64,000 nucleotides of DNA from Bacteroides xylanisolvens XB1A (GTDB lineage Bacteria > Bacteroidota > Bacteroidia > Bacteroidales > Bacteroidaceae): NCBI RefSeq assembly GCF_000210075.1, contig NC_021017.1, forward strand, positions 3,761,322-3,825,321, in the 5' to 3' direction. The translations under genes and the position numbers were made by a program. Shown here piece after piece: positions 41,630 to 51,069 of the stretch; position 1 is the first letter of the stretch; the number at the start of each line of letters is the position of its first letter. The notes under the pieces are model-generated. The model saw nothing but the letters and a program-made list of their open reading frames with translations. It was not told the DNA's origin and searched no databases.

Positions 41630-41720
41630 TGTAAAGAGAATCAAAGACATCGATTATTAATGGCTATTTTCTTTCGCACTGCGAAACAAAACATATAAGC
41701 GATTGCCTGATATTTAATAG

Positions 41721-44700
41721 ATGATATTAATGATTAACACAATGAAAATGCGCTTGATTTTTCCTTTTGTTCTATTGATTTATTCATTGATCTGTCAGGC
41801 AGATGGTGGTAAAGATTCATATATCTTCCGGAAAGTAGATTATCAGCAAGGATTATCTAATAGCGCTGTGCTTTGTCTTTTTCAAGACAATACAGGGTTG
41901 ATGTGGTTCGGTACTTACGATGGAGTCAATTGTTATGACGGCAGAAGCATGGAAGTTTTCCGTTCCGATTTTTCAGCTCCCAAGGCTTTGAGTAACAACG
42001 TAATCCATTCTATTCAGCAGGCGGATAATAATTGTTTGTGGATTTCTACTCATTTGGGGATTAATCGTCTTTCACAGAATTCACGGCAAGTTGTCGGATA
42101 TTATGACTTTACAGATGATTATTATCTACATTCCAATTCAAAAGGAAACACATGGGTGGTGAGTCATGGTGGAATTTTCTACTATAATACATCTTATAAA
42201 CGATTTGTACAGATTAAGAATCTGAAAGTACCCGTAGAAGATATGGATAAACGGGCGTTCGTCACGGATGATGGTGTTTTGTGGATTTTCACTCAACAAA
42301 CAGGGGAGCTGTTACAGGTTTCGCAGGATGCTTTTGATTGTGACACATTATCAATTCATTCAACTGTTTTATCTACTAATTTTCATGCGAAACCTATTGA
42401 AGATGTCTTTTATCAGAATGGCGTTCTTTGTTTTATCGATAGTGAGCATGATCTTTATGTTTATGATATTTCCCGACAATCTAAAATTTATATTCGTAAC
42501 CTTTCTTCATTAGTGCAGAAGAATGGAACTATTGCAGGAATAGCCCTTTTCTATGAAGATATTATTATTGGTTTTCGAACGAATGGGTTAGTCCGTCTCC
42601 GTACTTCACAAAAATATAAAGAAGAAGTGGTCGACCGGAATGTACGTATATATAGTATTTATCGAGATCCTCATCAGAATGTCTTATGGGTTGCTTCAGA
42701 CGGACAAGGGACGATTATGTATGCTAAGAAATATTCTATTGCCACCAATTTGATGCTCAATCAACTGTCATCTAACTTAAGCAGGCAGGTACGTTCTGTT
42801 ATGACAGACGATAGTGGTGGACTATGGTTCGGGACGAAAGGTGATGGACTGTTGCATATACCGGATTATCGTGAGAATGAGGAGGTTTCTGCCGTTACAG
42901 TTTACTCTCCTGAAGGAAAGCAAAATGTTGTGTCTTATATACGATGGAATAAAGAATTTCCCGTTTATAAATTGGTTCAAAGCCGTTATATGGATGGCTT
43001 TTGGATAGGATCTGGAGATCCGGGACTATTTTACTATTCTTTTGAAGACAAAGCTTTGCATTCTGTGGAGAATCTGCCGGCACAACCCACCGAGATACAT
43101 GGCATTTATGAGGAAAATGATAGTGTACTTTATGTGGTGACAGCCGGTTCCGGTTTTCATAAATTAATACTTGAGAAGCAGGCAGGTACCATTCGTTTCA
43201 AGTCGCAGAAAAGTTATCATTTTTTTCACGGTCAGCGAGAAATTACGATGTTCTATCCAATGTTGCCCGAAGGGGATTCTATTTTGTGGCTTGGCAGTCG
43301 GGAGAAAGGACTCGTACGGTTTGATAAGCGGACTGAAGAATATAAAGTGATTTCTTTGAAAGAAATGCTTCATAAGTCGGTAGACGATGTGCTCAGCCTG
43401 TATCGGACCAAAGAAGGGTTGTTATATGTAGGGACAACATCAGGATTGGTATGTTTGAATTCTAATGGCAAACAGATGAAAGCTACCTATATCGGACGGG
43501 AGCAAGGTTTGCTCAATGATATGATTCATGGTGTACTTGAAGATGAGAACGGACTCTTATGGCTTGGTACGAATCGGGGGCTGATTAAATATAATCCGAT
43601 AAATGGCTCATCACATGCCTACTTTTACAGTGCAGGTGTTCAAATCGGTGAGTTTAGTGATGATGCTTATTACATGTGTCCATATACACAGGAGCTTTTT
43701 TTCGGTGGGATTGACGGGTTGCTTTATTTGGATAAAGAGGTGCAGGCTGCTCCGGAATTTTATCCGGATATTTTGTTACGTAAGTTGACTGTTGGACATA
43801 CGCAAGTGGTTCAGGGGGATGGAGATTACTATACAGACGATGGTAAGGCATTACAGTTGAAGGGGACGGAGGTTTCATTTGCACTTTCTTTTGTTGTTCC
43901 GGATTTTTTATCAGGAGAAGATATAGAATATTCTTACCAGTTGGAAGGATATGATAAGGATTGGACCTCTTTTAGTAGTATTAATGAAGCCTCATATACA
44001 GGAGTGCCGGCAGGTGATTATATCTTTAAGGTACGCTATAAGAGGGATGTATTTGATACAGAATATCGGCATTTTTCTATTCCGGTATATATCCTTTCTC
44101 CCTGGTATCGATCGGTGGCGGCTTATTTTGTTTATTTGATCATTTTTTTGTTGTTGTTAGGGTACGTGATATATTTGCTACGTAAAAACTACCTTCAGGA
44201 ACGGATGATGAAAACACTGATGGGGACAGAAAGTTGCCGGAAATCCGAGACTGTATATACAAACCGTAGGATGCTTGAAGATTTTACTCTTATTTATAAT
44301 TATTGTGACCAATTGCGTGCAGAGAATCTTTCTTATGAGCAATGTCTTGAGAAAGTGTCACTGATACGCGAAACTGTGATGAGCGCACTTCTTAATCCTG
44401 ACGCTCTGTTTTTGGAAGAACTTAAACAATTCTTTCCGGATCGGTTTATTGTTTCTGCGCGTATGAGTATACAGGGAGTTTCTCAAGAGGTGTTGCGTAC
44501 GTTGGAAGAACAAGGGATTGATCATTCTTCTATATCGTCAATGATTCCGGAACACTTAACATTTCCAGTTTACAAGAATGCGTTATACAGTATTCTTTAT
44601 TGCTGCTATCTCCGGATTACTGAAATGAAGGGTACTCATGGCGTAATAGTAGAAATGTCAGAACAGGATGGTAAGATGCAGCTACATTTTTCTTCTAAAG

Positions 44701-45689
44701 ATGCTACTGCGAAAGCGTTGTATGAATATCTTTCAGATAAAGCTTCTTCAGTGACGGAGAAAGATTCCGATCATGTGTTTGTTGTGCATTTACTTTTAGG
44801 TTTTGTACGGTCAGCTTTGGAACGTATTCATGCCGTTCTTCGTTATGATGATGATGAGAGTGGTAGTCGGTTGACGATTATCTTTGAACCGGCGGTCTTG
44901 ACAGTAGCAGGTGAACAAGGGAAAAAAACTGTGCTTTTGTTGGAAGACAGAGATGAAATGACTTGGTTGATTAGTAATTTCCTGGCTGATGAATACGTGG
45001 TTCATCAAGTAAAGAGTGTGCAGCTTGCTTTTGACGAAATTCGTCGGTCGGCTCCGGCTCTATTATTAGTGGATATGACAATGTATGCCAATGCTGAAAG
45101 TACTTTTATGGAGTATGTTAGCCGGAATCGTACTCTGCTTTCAAAGACAGCTTTTATTCCATTGTTAACCTGGAAAGTTGGTTCGGCCATTCAGCGGGAA
45201 CTGATCTTGTGGTCTGATTCTTATATTGTACTTCCTTATGATATATTATTCTTGCGGGAAGTTGTCCATAATGCTATTTATGGAAAGCGGGAAGCGAAGC
45301 AGATATATATGGAGGAACTGGGAGATTTGGCGGGACAGATTGTCTGTACAACTACCGAACAAGCTGATTTTATTCGTAAATTGTTAAAGGTGATTGAAGA
45401 AAACCTGGACAAGGAAGAACTGGGCTCAACGTTGATCGCTGATCGTATGGCAATGAGTTCCCGTCAGTTCTATCGTAAATTCAAGGAAATTTCCAATACT
45501 GCTCCCGGTGATTTAATAAAGAGTTACCGTATGGAAAAGGCAGCCCGCCTGTTACTTGATGAAGAACTTTCTATTCAAGATGTTATTATGGAGGTCGGTA
45601 TTTCCAGCCGGTCTTATTTTTATAAAGAGTTTACCCGTCGGTTCGGGATGACACCGAAAGATTATCGGGAACAGCGAAAGGTATGCTGA
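41721..45689 (+). CDS. Hybrid two-component system regulator with degenerate kinase core
   Basis: A 1322-residue HTCS. Signal peptide, then periplasmic two-component regulator propeller repeats (DNTGLMWFGTYDGVNCYD, DDSGGLWFGTKGDGLLHI, DENGLLWLGTNRGLIKYN) to ~700, a Y_Y_Y domain (~720-790), one membrane helix (~797-820), a kinase-like region (~830-1060), a receiver (~1067-1185) and an AraC helix-turn-helix pair (~1215-1318, STLIADRMAMSSRQFYRKFKEIS...DVIMEVGISSRSYFYKEFTRRFGMTPKDYR). The kinase region lacks the usual ISHEFRTPLT histidine box and the DNGPGI ATP-lid motif (here FSSKDAT). The receiver keeps Asp1118 but has Leu1171 where the invariant Lys belongs. It likely controls the adjacent susCD-GH92 genes. 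Start may be one of several ATGs (41721, 41730, 41742). Confidence 0.9.
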   Translation: MILMINTMKMRLIFPFVLLIYSLICQADGGKDSYIFRKVDYQQGLSNSAVLCLFQDNTGLMWFGTYDGVNCYDGRSMEVFRSDFSAPKALSNNVIHSIQQADNNCLWISTHLGINRLSQNSRQVVGYYDFTDDYYLHSNSKGNTWVVSHGGIFYYNTSYKRFVQIKNLKVPVEDMDKRAFVTDDGVLWIFTQQTGELLQVSQDAFDCDTLSIHSTVLSTNFHAKPIEDVFYQNGVLCFIDSEHDLYVYDISRQSKIYIRNLSSLVQKNGTIAGIALFYEDIIIGFRTNGLVRLRTSQKYKEEVVDRNVRIYSIYRDPHQNVLWVASDGQGTIMYAKKYSIATNLMLNQLSSNLSRQVRSVMTDDSGGLWFGTKGDGLLHIPDYRENEEVSAVTVYSPEGKQNVVSYIRWNKEFPVYKLVQSRYMDGFWIGSGDPGLFYYSFEDKALHSVENLPAQPTEIHGIYEENDSVLYVVTAGSGFHKLILEKQAGTIRFKSQKSYHFFHGQREITMFYPMLPEGDSILWLGSREKGLVRFDKRTEEYKVISLKEMLHKSVDDVLSLYRTKEGLLYVGTTSGLVCLNSNGKQMKATYIGREQGLLNDMIHGVLEDENGLLWLGTNRGLIKYNPINGSSHAYFYSAGVQIGEFSDDAYYMCPYTQELFFGGIDGLLYLDKEVQAAPEFYPDILLRKLTVGHTQVVQGDGDYYTDDGKALQLKGTEVSFALSFVVPDFLSGEDIEYSYQLEGYDKDWTSFSSINEASYTGVPAGDYIFKVRYKRDVFDTEYRHFSIPVYILSPWYRSVAAYFVYLIIFLLLLGYVIYLLRKNYLQERMMKTLMGTESCRKSETVYTNRRMLEDFTLIYNYCDQLRAENLSYEQCLEKVSLIRETVMSALLNPDALFLEELKQFFPDRFIVSARMSIQGVSQEVLRTLEEQGIDHSSISSMIPEHLTFPVYKNALYSILYCCYLRITEMKGTHGVIVEMSEQDGKMQLHFSSKDATAKALYEYLSDKASSVTEKDSDHVFVVHLLLGFVRSALERIHAVLRYDDDESGSRLTIIFEPAVLTVAGEQGKKTVLLLEDRDEMTWLISNFLADEYVVHQVKSVQLAFDEIRRSAPALLLVDMTMYANAESTFMEYVSRNRTLLSKTAFIPLLTWKVGSAIQRELILWSDSYIVLPYDILFLREVVHNAIYGKREAKQIYMEELGDLAGQIVCTTTEQADFIRKLLKVIEENLDKEELGSTLIADRMAMSSRQFYRKFKEISNTAPGDLIKSYRMEKAARLLLDEELSIQDVIMEVGISSRSYFYKEFTRRFGMTPKDYREQRKVC

Positions 45690-45759
45690 TTGTCAGGTTA
45701 AATTCTTTCGTATAGGTGATTAGTTGGGAAACATTATTATTTATTTGTTTGTCACAACC

Positions 45760-45849
45760 TTGTGCTCTAAATTCCTTTTGTCGATTTTATTGTATTGATT
45801 ATTAGTGTGTTAATCTGTGCTCTAATTTACCATTCTGTGCTTTAGATAT
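45760..45849 (+). promoter_or_regulatory. Candidate regulator binding sites upstream of susC
   Basis: TGTGCTCTAA at 45761, TGTGCTCTAA at 45816 (55 bp apart) and TGTGCTTTAG at 45836. A promoter-like TTTATTTG ends at 45917, 98 nt after the second site, and the susC ATG is 58 nt further on. The same spacings are found upstream of the first GH92 gene. The remaining part of this 282-nt gap shows no gene. Confidence 0.65.
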
Positions 45850-45971
45850 GTGTCTTTATTTTGCCGTTTTTTTGGCAAGGTAGAGCATTGGACTTTTATT
45901 CGAATAGCCTTTATTTGCAACAATCTTTTTAAAGGGAATTAACCTTATTACTAATCAAATTTAAAGGAATT

Positions 45972-48900
45972 ATGAATGAAAAACTAAAGTATCTTACCTT
46001 ATTTGTAATAGGTATGATGTTGAGTTTGGGCATGAATGCTCAATCTGTAAAATCAATCTCCGGTACGGTAACCGATGATCAGGGAGAGGCGGTTATCAGT
46101 GGTACGGTGAAAGTTAAAAACGGTAGTACAGGAACAATCACTGACATTAACGGTAAATACACTCTCTCTGTTCCTTCCAATGCCACCTTGGTGTTTTCGT
46201 ATATTGGTTATATCACACAAGAATTTAAAGTCTCGGAATTAAAGAGTAATGTTCTGAACGTAGTTCTGCAATCGGATACGAAAGCACTGGACGAAGTAGT
46301 CGTTGTAGGTTATGGTACCATGCGCAAATCAGACTTGACGGGTTCCATTTCCACAGCCAAAGGTAAAGACATGCTGAAAGCACAATCATTCAATGCGCTT
46401 GACGGATTGAAGGGTAAAGTGGCCGGTGTGAATATCTTCTCTAATACCGGTCAGCCGGGTGGAGAATCGCGTGTCATCATTCGTGGTATTTCTACTATCA
46501 ACGCGTCGGCATCACCGCTGTACGTAGTAGATGGAGTGGTGATGTCAAACTTCGAATTGCTTAATCCGAATGATATCGAATCTATCGAAGTATTGAAAGA
46601 TGCTTCCTCTGCTGCCATCTATGGTGCCCGTGGTGCGAATGGTGTTATCATGGTGACTACCAAGCGCGGTAATGCAGGAAAAGGAGTCCATGTTTCCTAT
46701 GATGGTTCATTGTCTATCGGTAAGATGGCTAGAAAAATAGATGTAATGGATGCTAACGAATGGATGTCTACCTTCAAGCAGGGATTGGAAAATGCCAACG
46801 AATTTCAAGGCAAGAACTTCACAACTGATCTGTCACAGATATTCACAGACGAACGTTTGTTCAATGCAGACGGTTCTCCGAAATATAATACCAACTGGCA
46901 GGATGAAGCATCCCGCACTGCCATCTCTCATAACCATCAGATCAGTATCCAACGTACAGGAGAAGGATCTTCTATCGGAGCATTCATCAATTATACCGAT
47001 CAACAGGGTATTTTGTTGAATTCTTACTTCAAACGTATCAATGCAAAATTGGCGTATGATGACAAACCGACTGATTGGCTGTCTACTTCCGCTAATTTAT
47101 TAGTAAATCATACTTGGGGTAATAGAACTTCTGATAACCCTTACGGACAAGGCGCATTGCGTACGATGATCGAACAGTTGCCTTTCTTACCGGTTAAGCT
47201 GGATGGTGAATATACGCAGACGAACATTATTAATACAAGCTCTATTCTCAATAATCAGACTGATCCTAATAGCGGAAAACAAGGATTCAGCCCGGAAGGT
47301 GTAGGTAATCCCGTTGAGTTGCTCGAACGGATGCAGGCTATGCAATATCGTACGCAGATTTTTGGTAATGCTGCTTTGACTTTCCATCTCATGAAAGGAT
47401 TGGATTTGAAGACCCAGTTCGGTATCGACTACCACAATAATCGTGATGCTAACTATACGCCGTTCACTCCGCGTCCGATGATTAATCAAAGTTCCGAGGG
47501 AGCAGCTTCTGCAAATAACTCCAACTCTTTGTATTGGCAGGAAGAAACCTATTTGACTTATGTGAAAGATATAAACAAACATCACATTAATGCAATGGCG
47601 GGTATGTCTTGGCAAGAGTATAATTATACCAAATTCGAAGCTTCCGACAGTAAGTATATTGATGACTTCTACGGATATTATAATTTAGGTTCCGGAACGA
47701 ACCGTCCTTCTGTAGGCAATGATTACGACAAGTGGGCGATGAACTCTTATTTCTTGCGTCTGGCATATTCTTATGACAACAAGTATATGGCTACCGTAAC
47801 CGGTCGTTATGATGGCTCTTCCAAATTCGGACAGAACAATAAATATGCATTTTTCCCGTCAGTCGGCTTGGGTTGGATGATTTCTAATGAAGACTTTTTG
47901 AAAGATAACTCATTGATCAGCAAGCTGAAATTACATACTTCTTACGGTCTGACAGGTAATTCGGAAATTGGTACATATAAATCATTGGCTACGGTGAGCC
48001 AGTCGAATACGATCATTGGTGATGCTCTGCATGTAGTGTCTTATCTGGACAATATGCCTAATCCGGACCTGAAATGGGAAAAGACAGGACAGTGGGACTT
48101 AGGATTCGAGTTGGGTTTATTCAATAACAGACTGAATTTCGATATTTCCTATTATTATAAGTATACTTCGGATTTGTTGCTCGACCGTCCGGTTCCTGAA
48201 TCAACAGGTTACTCTTCCATTATGGATAATATTGGAGCCGTTTCCAATCGTGGTGTAGATATTCTGGTTACAGCATATCCTATTCAGACACATGATTTCC
48301 AGTGGACTTCCACTCTTAATTTAGGTTTCAACAAAAACCGTGTAGAGAAGTTGGATGAAAGTGCATCTGTTGATCCTGTCACCGGTAAGCGTCAGATTAC
48401 GACCGACGGTTTTGTGGGTTACGATATGTTGATTCGTGAAGGTGAAGAGCTTTCCTCTTTCTATGGTTATAAGCGTGCCGGTATTTACGATGGTATTCCG
48501 TCTAACTGGGATCCGGAGACAATGAACATACCTTCCACTATTGGTGAAAAGGTAACTTATAAGAAACGCGAAATTATCGGTAACGGATTACCTGACTGGA
48601 TGGGCTCATTCATCAATACCTTCAATTATAAAGGATTTGATTTGACTTTAGACTTCCAGTTTACATGGGGGGTGGACGTGATGCAAGAATATTATCACTC
48701 TACTGTAGCCCGTTTCCTAACTAACGGTATAGACCGTCTTTATAAGGAAGCATGGCATCCAACTCTCAATCCGTCGGGTAAAGAACAGGCAATTCGTCTG
48801 AATAACTTTGGTCAGGGAGCTAATAACCAGGCAGATGATGACTGGGTTTGCAATGGTTCTTATTTGCGTTGTAACATGATTCAGCTCGGATATACCTTCA

Positions 48901-49109
48901 ATCCGACACTGATTAAGAAGATCGGTCTGTCTTCATTGCGTTTGTATGCGAATGTGAATAACGCATTCCTGATTACTTCTAAGGACTATAACGGATATGA
49001 TCCGGATAACTCATCTCGTTTAGGTGACAACAAATGGGGGGCTAACCGCCAATTCTTCACCTATCCGCGTCCGAGAACGTTTACGTTCGGTCTTAATGTA
49101 GCATTTTAA
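45972..49109 (+). CDS. SusC/RagA TonB-linked outer membrane transporter
   Basis: A 1045-residue SusC. Signal peptide (1-~24), carboxypeptidase-like domain (~28-110, SGTVTDDQGEAVISGTVKVKNGSTGTITDINGKYTLSV), TonB box area (LDEVVVVGYGTMRKSDLTGSIS), plug (IRGISTINASASPLYVVDGV, IEVLKDASSAAIYGARGANGVIMVTTKRG) and barrel ending FTFGLNVAF. Unlike the SusC at 20556 it has no STN domain, consistent with control by the upstream hybrid regulator and not by an anti-sigma factor. It imports oligosaccharides, here probably mannose-containing. Confidence 0.96.
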   Translation: MNEKLKYLTLFVIGMMLSLGMNAQSVKSISGTVTDDQGEAVISGTVKVKNGSTGTITDINGKYTLSVPSNATLVFSYIGYITQEFKVSELKSNVLNVVLQSDTKALDEVVVVGYGTMRKSDLTGSISTAKGKDMLKAQSFNALDGLKGKVAGVNIFSNTGQPGGESRVIIRGISTINASASPLYVVDGVVMSNFELLNPNDIESIEVLKDASSAAIYGARGANGVIMVTTKRGNAGKGVHVSYDGSLSIGKMARKIDVMDANEWMSTFKQGLENANEFQGKNFTTDLSQIFTDERLFNADGSPKYNTNWQDEASRTAISHNHQISIQRTGEGSSIGAFINYTDQQGILLNSYFKRINAKLAYDDKPTDWLSTSANLLVNHTWGNRTSDNPYGQGALRTMIEQLPFLPVKLDGEYTQTNIINTSSILNNQTDPNSGKQGFSPEGVGNPVELLERMQAMQYRTQIFGNAALTFHLMKGLDLKTQFGIDYHNNRDANYTPFTPRPMINQSSEGAASANNSNSLYWQEETYLTYVKDINKHHINAMAGMSWQEYNYTKFEASDSKYIDDFYGYYNLGSGTNRPSVGNDYDKWAMNSYFLRLAYSYDNKYMATVTGRYDGSSKFGQNNKYAFFPSVGLGWMISNEDFLKDNSLISKLKLHTSYGLTGNSEIGTYKSLATVSQSNTIIGDALHVVSYLDNMPNPDLKWEKTGQWDLGFELGLFNNRLNFDISYYYKYTSDLLLDRPVPESTGYSSIMDNIGAVSNRGVDILVTAYPIQTHDFQWTSTLNLGFNKNRVEKLDESASVDPVTGKRQITTDGFVGYDMLIREGEELSSFYGYKRAGIYDGIPSNWDPETMNIPSTIGEKVTYKKREIIGNGLPDWMGSFINTFNYKGFDLTLDFQFTWGVDVMQEYYHSTVARFLTNGIDRLYKEAWHPTLNPSGKEQAIRLNNFGQGANNQADDDWVCNGSYLRCNMIQLGYTFNPTLIKKIGLSSLRLYANVNNAFLITSKDYNGYDPDNSSRLGDNKWGANRQFFTYPRPRTFTFGLNVAF

Positions 49110-49136
49110 TTCACCGTTATAAAAACTATAAGAATT

Positions 49137-50762
49137 ATGAAACTATTAAAAGTATATATATCTGCATTTTGTATGTGTTCACTTTCTGTGTTGTTGAATT
49201 CATGCGACGATTTCCTGAAAGAAGAACCATTGGATATGAAGTCATCTGACCAATTCTGGAAGACGAAAGCTGATGCGGAGTCGGGTGTGAACGCATTGTA
49301 TTTCGGTGGTGTACCTTATTTACATAACACTGATGTAGGCGGTGGCTGGACTCCTAAAGCGACAATGTGGGGTGGTATTGTGTCCGGATTGTACGTTGAT
49401 AAGCGTAAGGATAGAACATTTACTACGGCATCCGAAGGGTGTAACTTCAATATTGAGTCTTTTGATGATATTGCAATGAAATACTGGCATGAGTTTTATA
49501 AAGGTATTTCACGTGCTAACTTTGTTATAGCCAATATTCCGACAATGACCGGGGTGCTGGATGAAGCTACTATTAATAATTATGTGGCTCAAGGTAAATT
49601 CTTCCGTGCATACGGGTATTTTTGGCTGGTCAAAGAATTTGGTGGTGTTCCTTATATTTCAGAACCTTACACATCTACAGAAGGTATGTACAAAGAACGT
49701 CTTTCTGCTGAAGAGGTTTATAAGAAAATTGAAGCCGACTTGCTGGATATTGTCAACGGGGATGCATTGCCGAATAAAACGTTCTATGAAAATGGCTGTT
49801 ATGTTACCAGAGCAATGGCGCAGACTTTGCTGGCACAAGTTTATCTACAATGGGCTGGTGCACCGTTAAACGGGGGGGCAGACTATTATGGAAAAGCTGC
49901 ACAGATGGCATTGAAAGTGATTAATGATAGTCCTCACGGACTTATTCATCCGAATGGAACGACTGATGATTTGAACTCTGCGTATAATGTGATTAAGACA
50001 ACGAAAGAATCAGCTGAAATCATTTATGCTAAAGAATACAATTATAGTGATTATAGTGTAGGTAACTCTTATGCTTGTCGTTCTATCGGGACAGATGCTT
50101 TTCAGTGGGGAGTGTTCCATCCGGGAGGAGACGTGCTGTATAATGCATACCTTCCCTGTGATATGTTGCTTAACAGCTATGCCTCTAATGATATTCGAGG
50201 ACATGAGAAACAGTTCTTCTTTAAGCAATATACCGATGCTGAAGGAAATACTCATACTTTGAATAATGCAGGCAACTGGGCATGGTTTGATGAAAATGCT
50301 TTGATTAGCGGTCACGACGGTGATTATAATATGCCGGTATTCCGTTTTGCGGAAGTCTTGCTGATTGCGGCCGAAGGTCTGGCACGTACAAATCATGAAG
50401 ATAATGCTGTCGGTGGAGCTAAATATTATCTCAATCAAGTGCGTAAACGTGCTGGATTGGCAGATGAGACGGCTACAGGAAACGATTTAATACAATCGAT
50501 TTTGACTGAACGTTTGCATGAGTTACCGTTGGAATTTAAGATTTGGGATGACATTCGTCGTACTCGTTTGTATCCGGAAGCATCTACCGAATCAGGAAAA
50601 TTGAAATGGACTGCTCTTGCATCGGCTCAAATCCAAAACAAGCCCGATGGAAGCATAAGAGCCGGCGCCATTCCTGAATATGCTTTGTTATGGCCTATCC
50701 CGTTAGATGAAATTCAGGCTAATCCTGCGTTGGAAGGACATCAGAACCCGGGATGGAATTAA
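49137..50762 (+). CDS. SusD/RagB-like glycan-binding lipoprotein
   Basis: A 541-residue lipoprotein with lipobox LLNSC (Cys ~23) followed by an acidic stretch (DDFLKEEPLD) typical of surface export. SusD features: FYKGISRANFVIANIP, YVAQGKFFRAYGYFWLVKEFGGVPYI, VFRFAEVLLIAAEGLARTNH, YYLNQVRKRAGL, ILTERLHELPLEFKIWDDIRRTRLYP and the terminal WPIPLDEIQANPALEGHQNPGWN. It starts 27 nt after susC and pairs with it. Confidence 0.95.
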   Translation: MKLLKVYISAFCMCSLSVLLNSCDDFLKEEPLDMKSSDQFWKTKADAESGVNALYFGGVPYLHNTDVGGGWTPKATMWGGIVSGLYVDKRKDRTFTTASEGCNFNIESFDDIAMKYWHEFYKGISRANFVIANIPTMTGVLDEATINNYVAQGKFFRAYGYFWLVKEFGGVPYISEPYTSTEGMYKERLSAEEVYKKIEADLLDIVNGDALPNKTFYENGCYVTRAMAQTLLAQVYLQWAGAPLNGGADYYGKAAQMALKVINDSPHGLIHPNGTTDDLNSAYNVIKTTKESAEIIYAKEYNYSDYSVGNSYACRSIGTDAFQWGVFHPGGDVLYNAYLPCDMLLNSYASNDIRGHEKQFFFKQYTDAEGNTHTLNNAGNWAWFDENALISGHDGDYNMPVFRFAEVLLIAAEGLARTNHEDNAVGGAKYYLNQVRKRAGLADETATGNDLIQSILTERLHELPLEFKIWDDIRRTRLYPEASTESGKLKWTALASAQIQNKPDGSIRAGAIPEYALLWPIPLDEIQANPALEGHQNPGWN

Positions 50763-50797
50763 TTAGGTAATAATAAATATTTGTTTCTGATAGAATT

Positions 50798-50830
50798 GGA
50801 GAGAGGGTAAAGGCTAATTATCCTCTCTCT
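50798..50830 (+). terminator. Hairpin between susD and the GH92 operon
   Basis: AGAGAGGGTAA and TTATCCTCTCT form an 11-bp stem with one G-U pair and a 7-nt loop, 38 nt after the susD stop. The downstream T-run is poor (CTATTGCTTAAA), so it may be a weak terminator or an mRNA-stabilising hairpin separating susCD from the enzyme genes. Confidence 0.55.
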
Positions 50831-50856
50831 ATTGCTTAAACGGTTAGTCTTTCGGT

Positions 50857-50923
50857 TGTACTCTCATTGTATACACATAAATATTATATTTTGATTCTCA
50901 GTTATTTAACTTGTACTCTCGTT
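50857..50923 (+). promoter_or_regulatory. Candidate regulator binding sites upstream of the first GH92 gene
   Basis: TGTACTCTCATT at 50857 and TGTACTCTCGTT at 50912 are 55 bp apart. A TTAATTTG box ends at 51014, 99 nt (TTTG at 51011) after the second site, and the ATG is 59 nt further. Spacing and sequence mirror the susC upstream region (55, 98 and 58 nt). Confidence 0.65.
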
Positions 50924-51069
50924 GACACTCGTTTCCTTTGGTTGACTATACTGCTATTTTTTCTTATTTTGGCGTATCAGAGGACTGATAATTGCTGAAA
51001 GATGCTTTAATTTGTAACATAAATAAAAAAGACTTGATAATCTAGTATTAATAGTTTAATTCGTAGACC

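Larger units (their letters stand above)
40915..41720. other. 806-nt non-coding region before the hybrid regulator
   Basis: No gene. In order: terminator (40950-41009), 22-bp-phased array (41066-41306), ~300 nt of AT-rich sequence without recognisable structure, and the promoter of the regulator gene (41600-41629). Confidence 0.7.
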
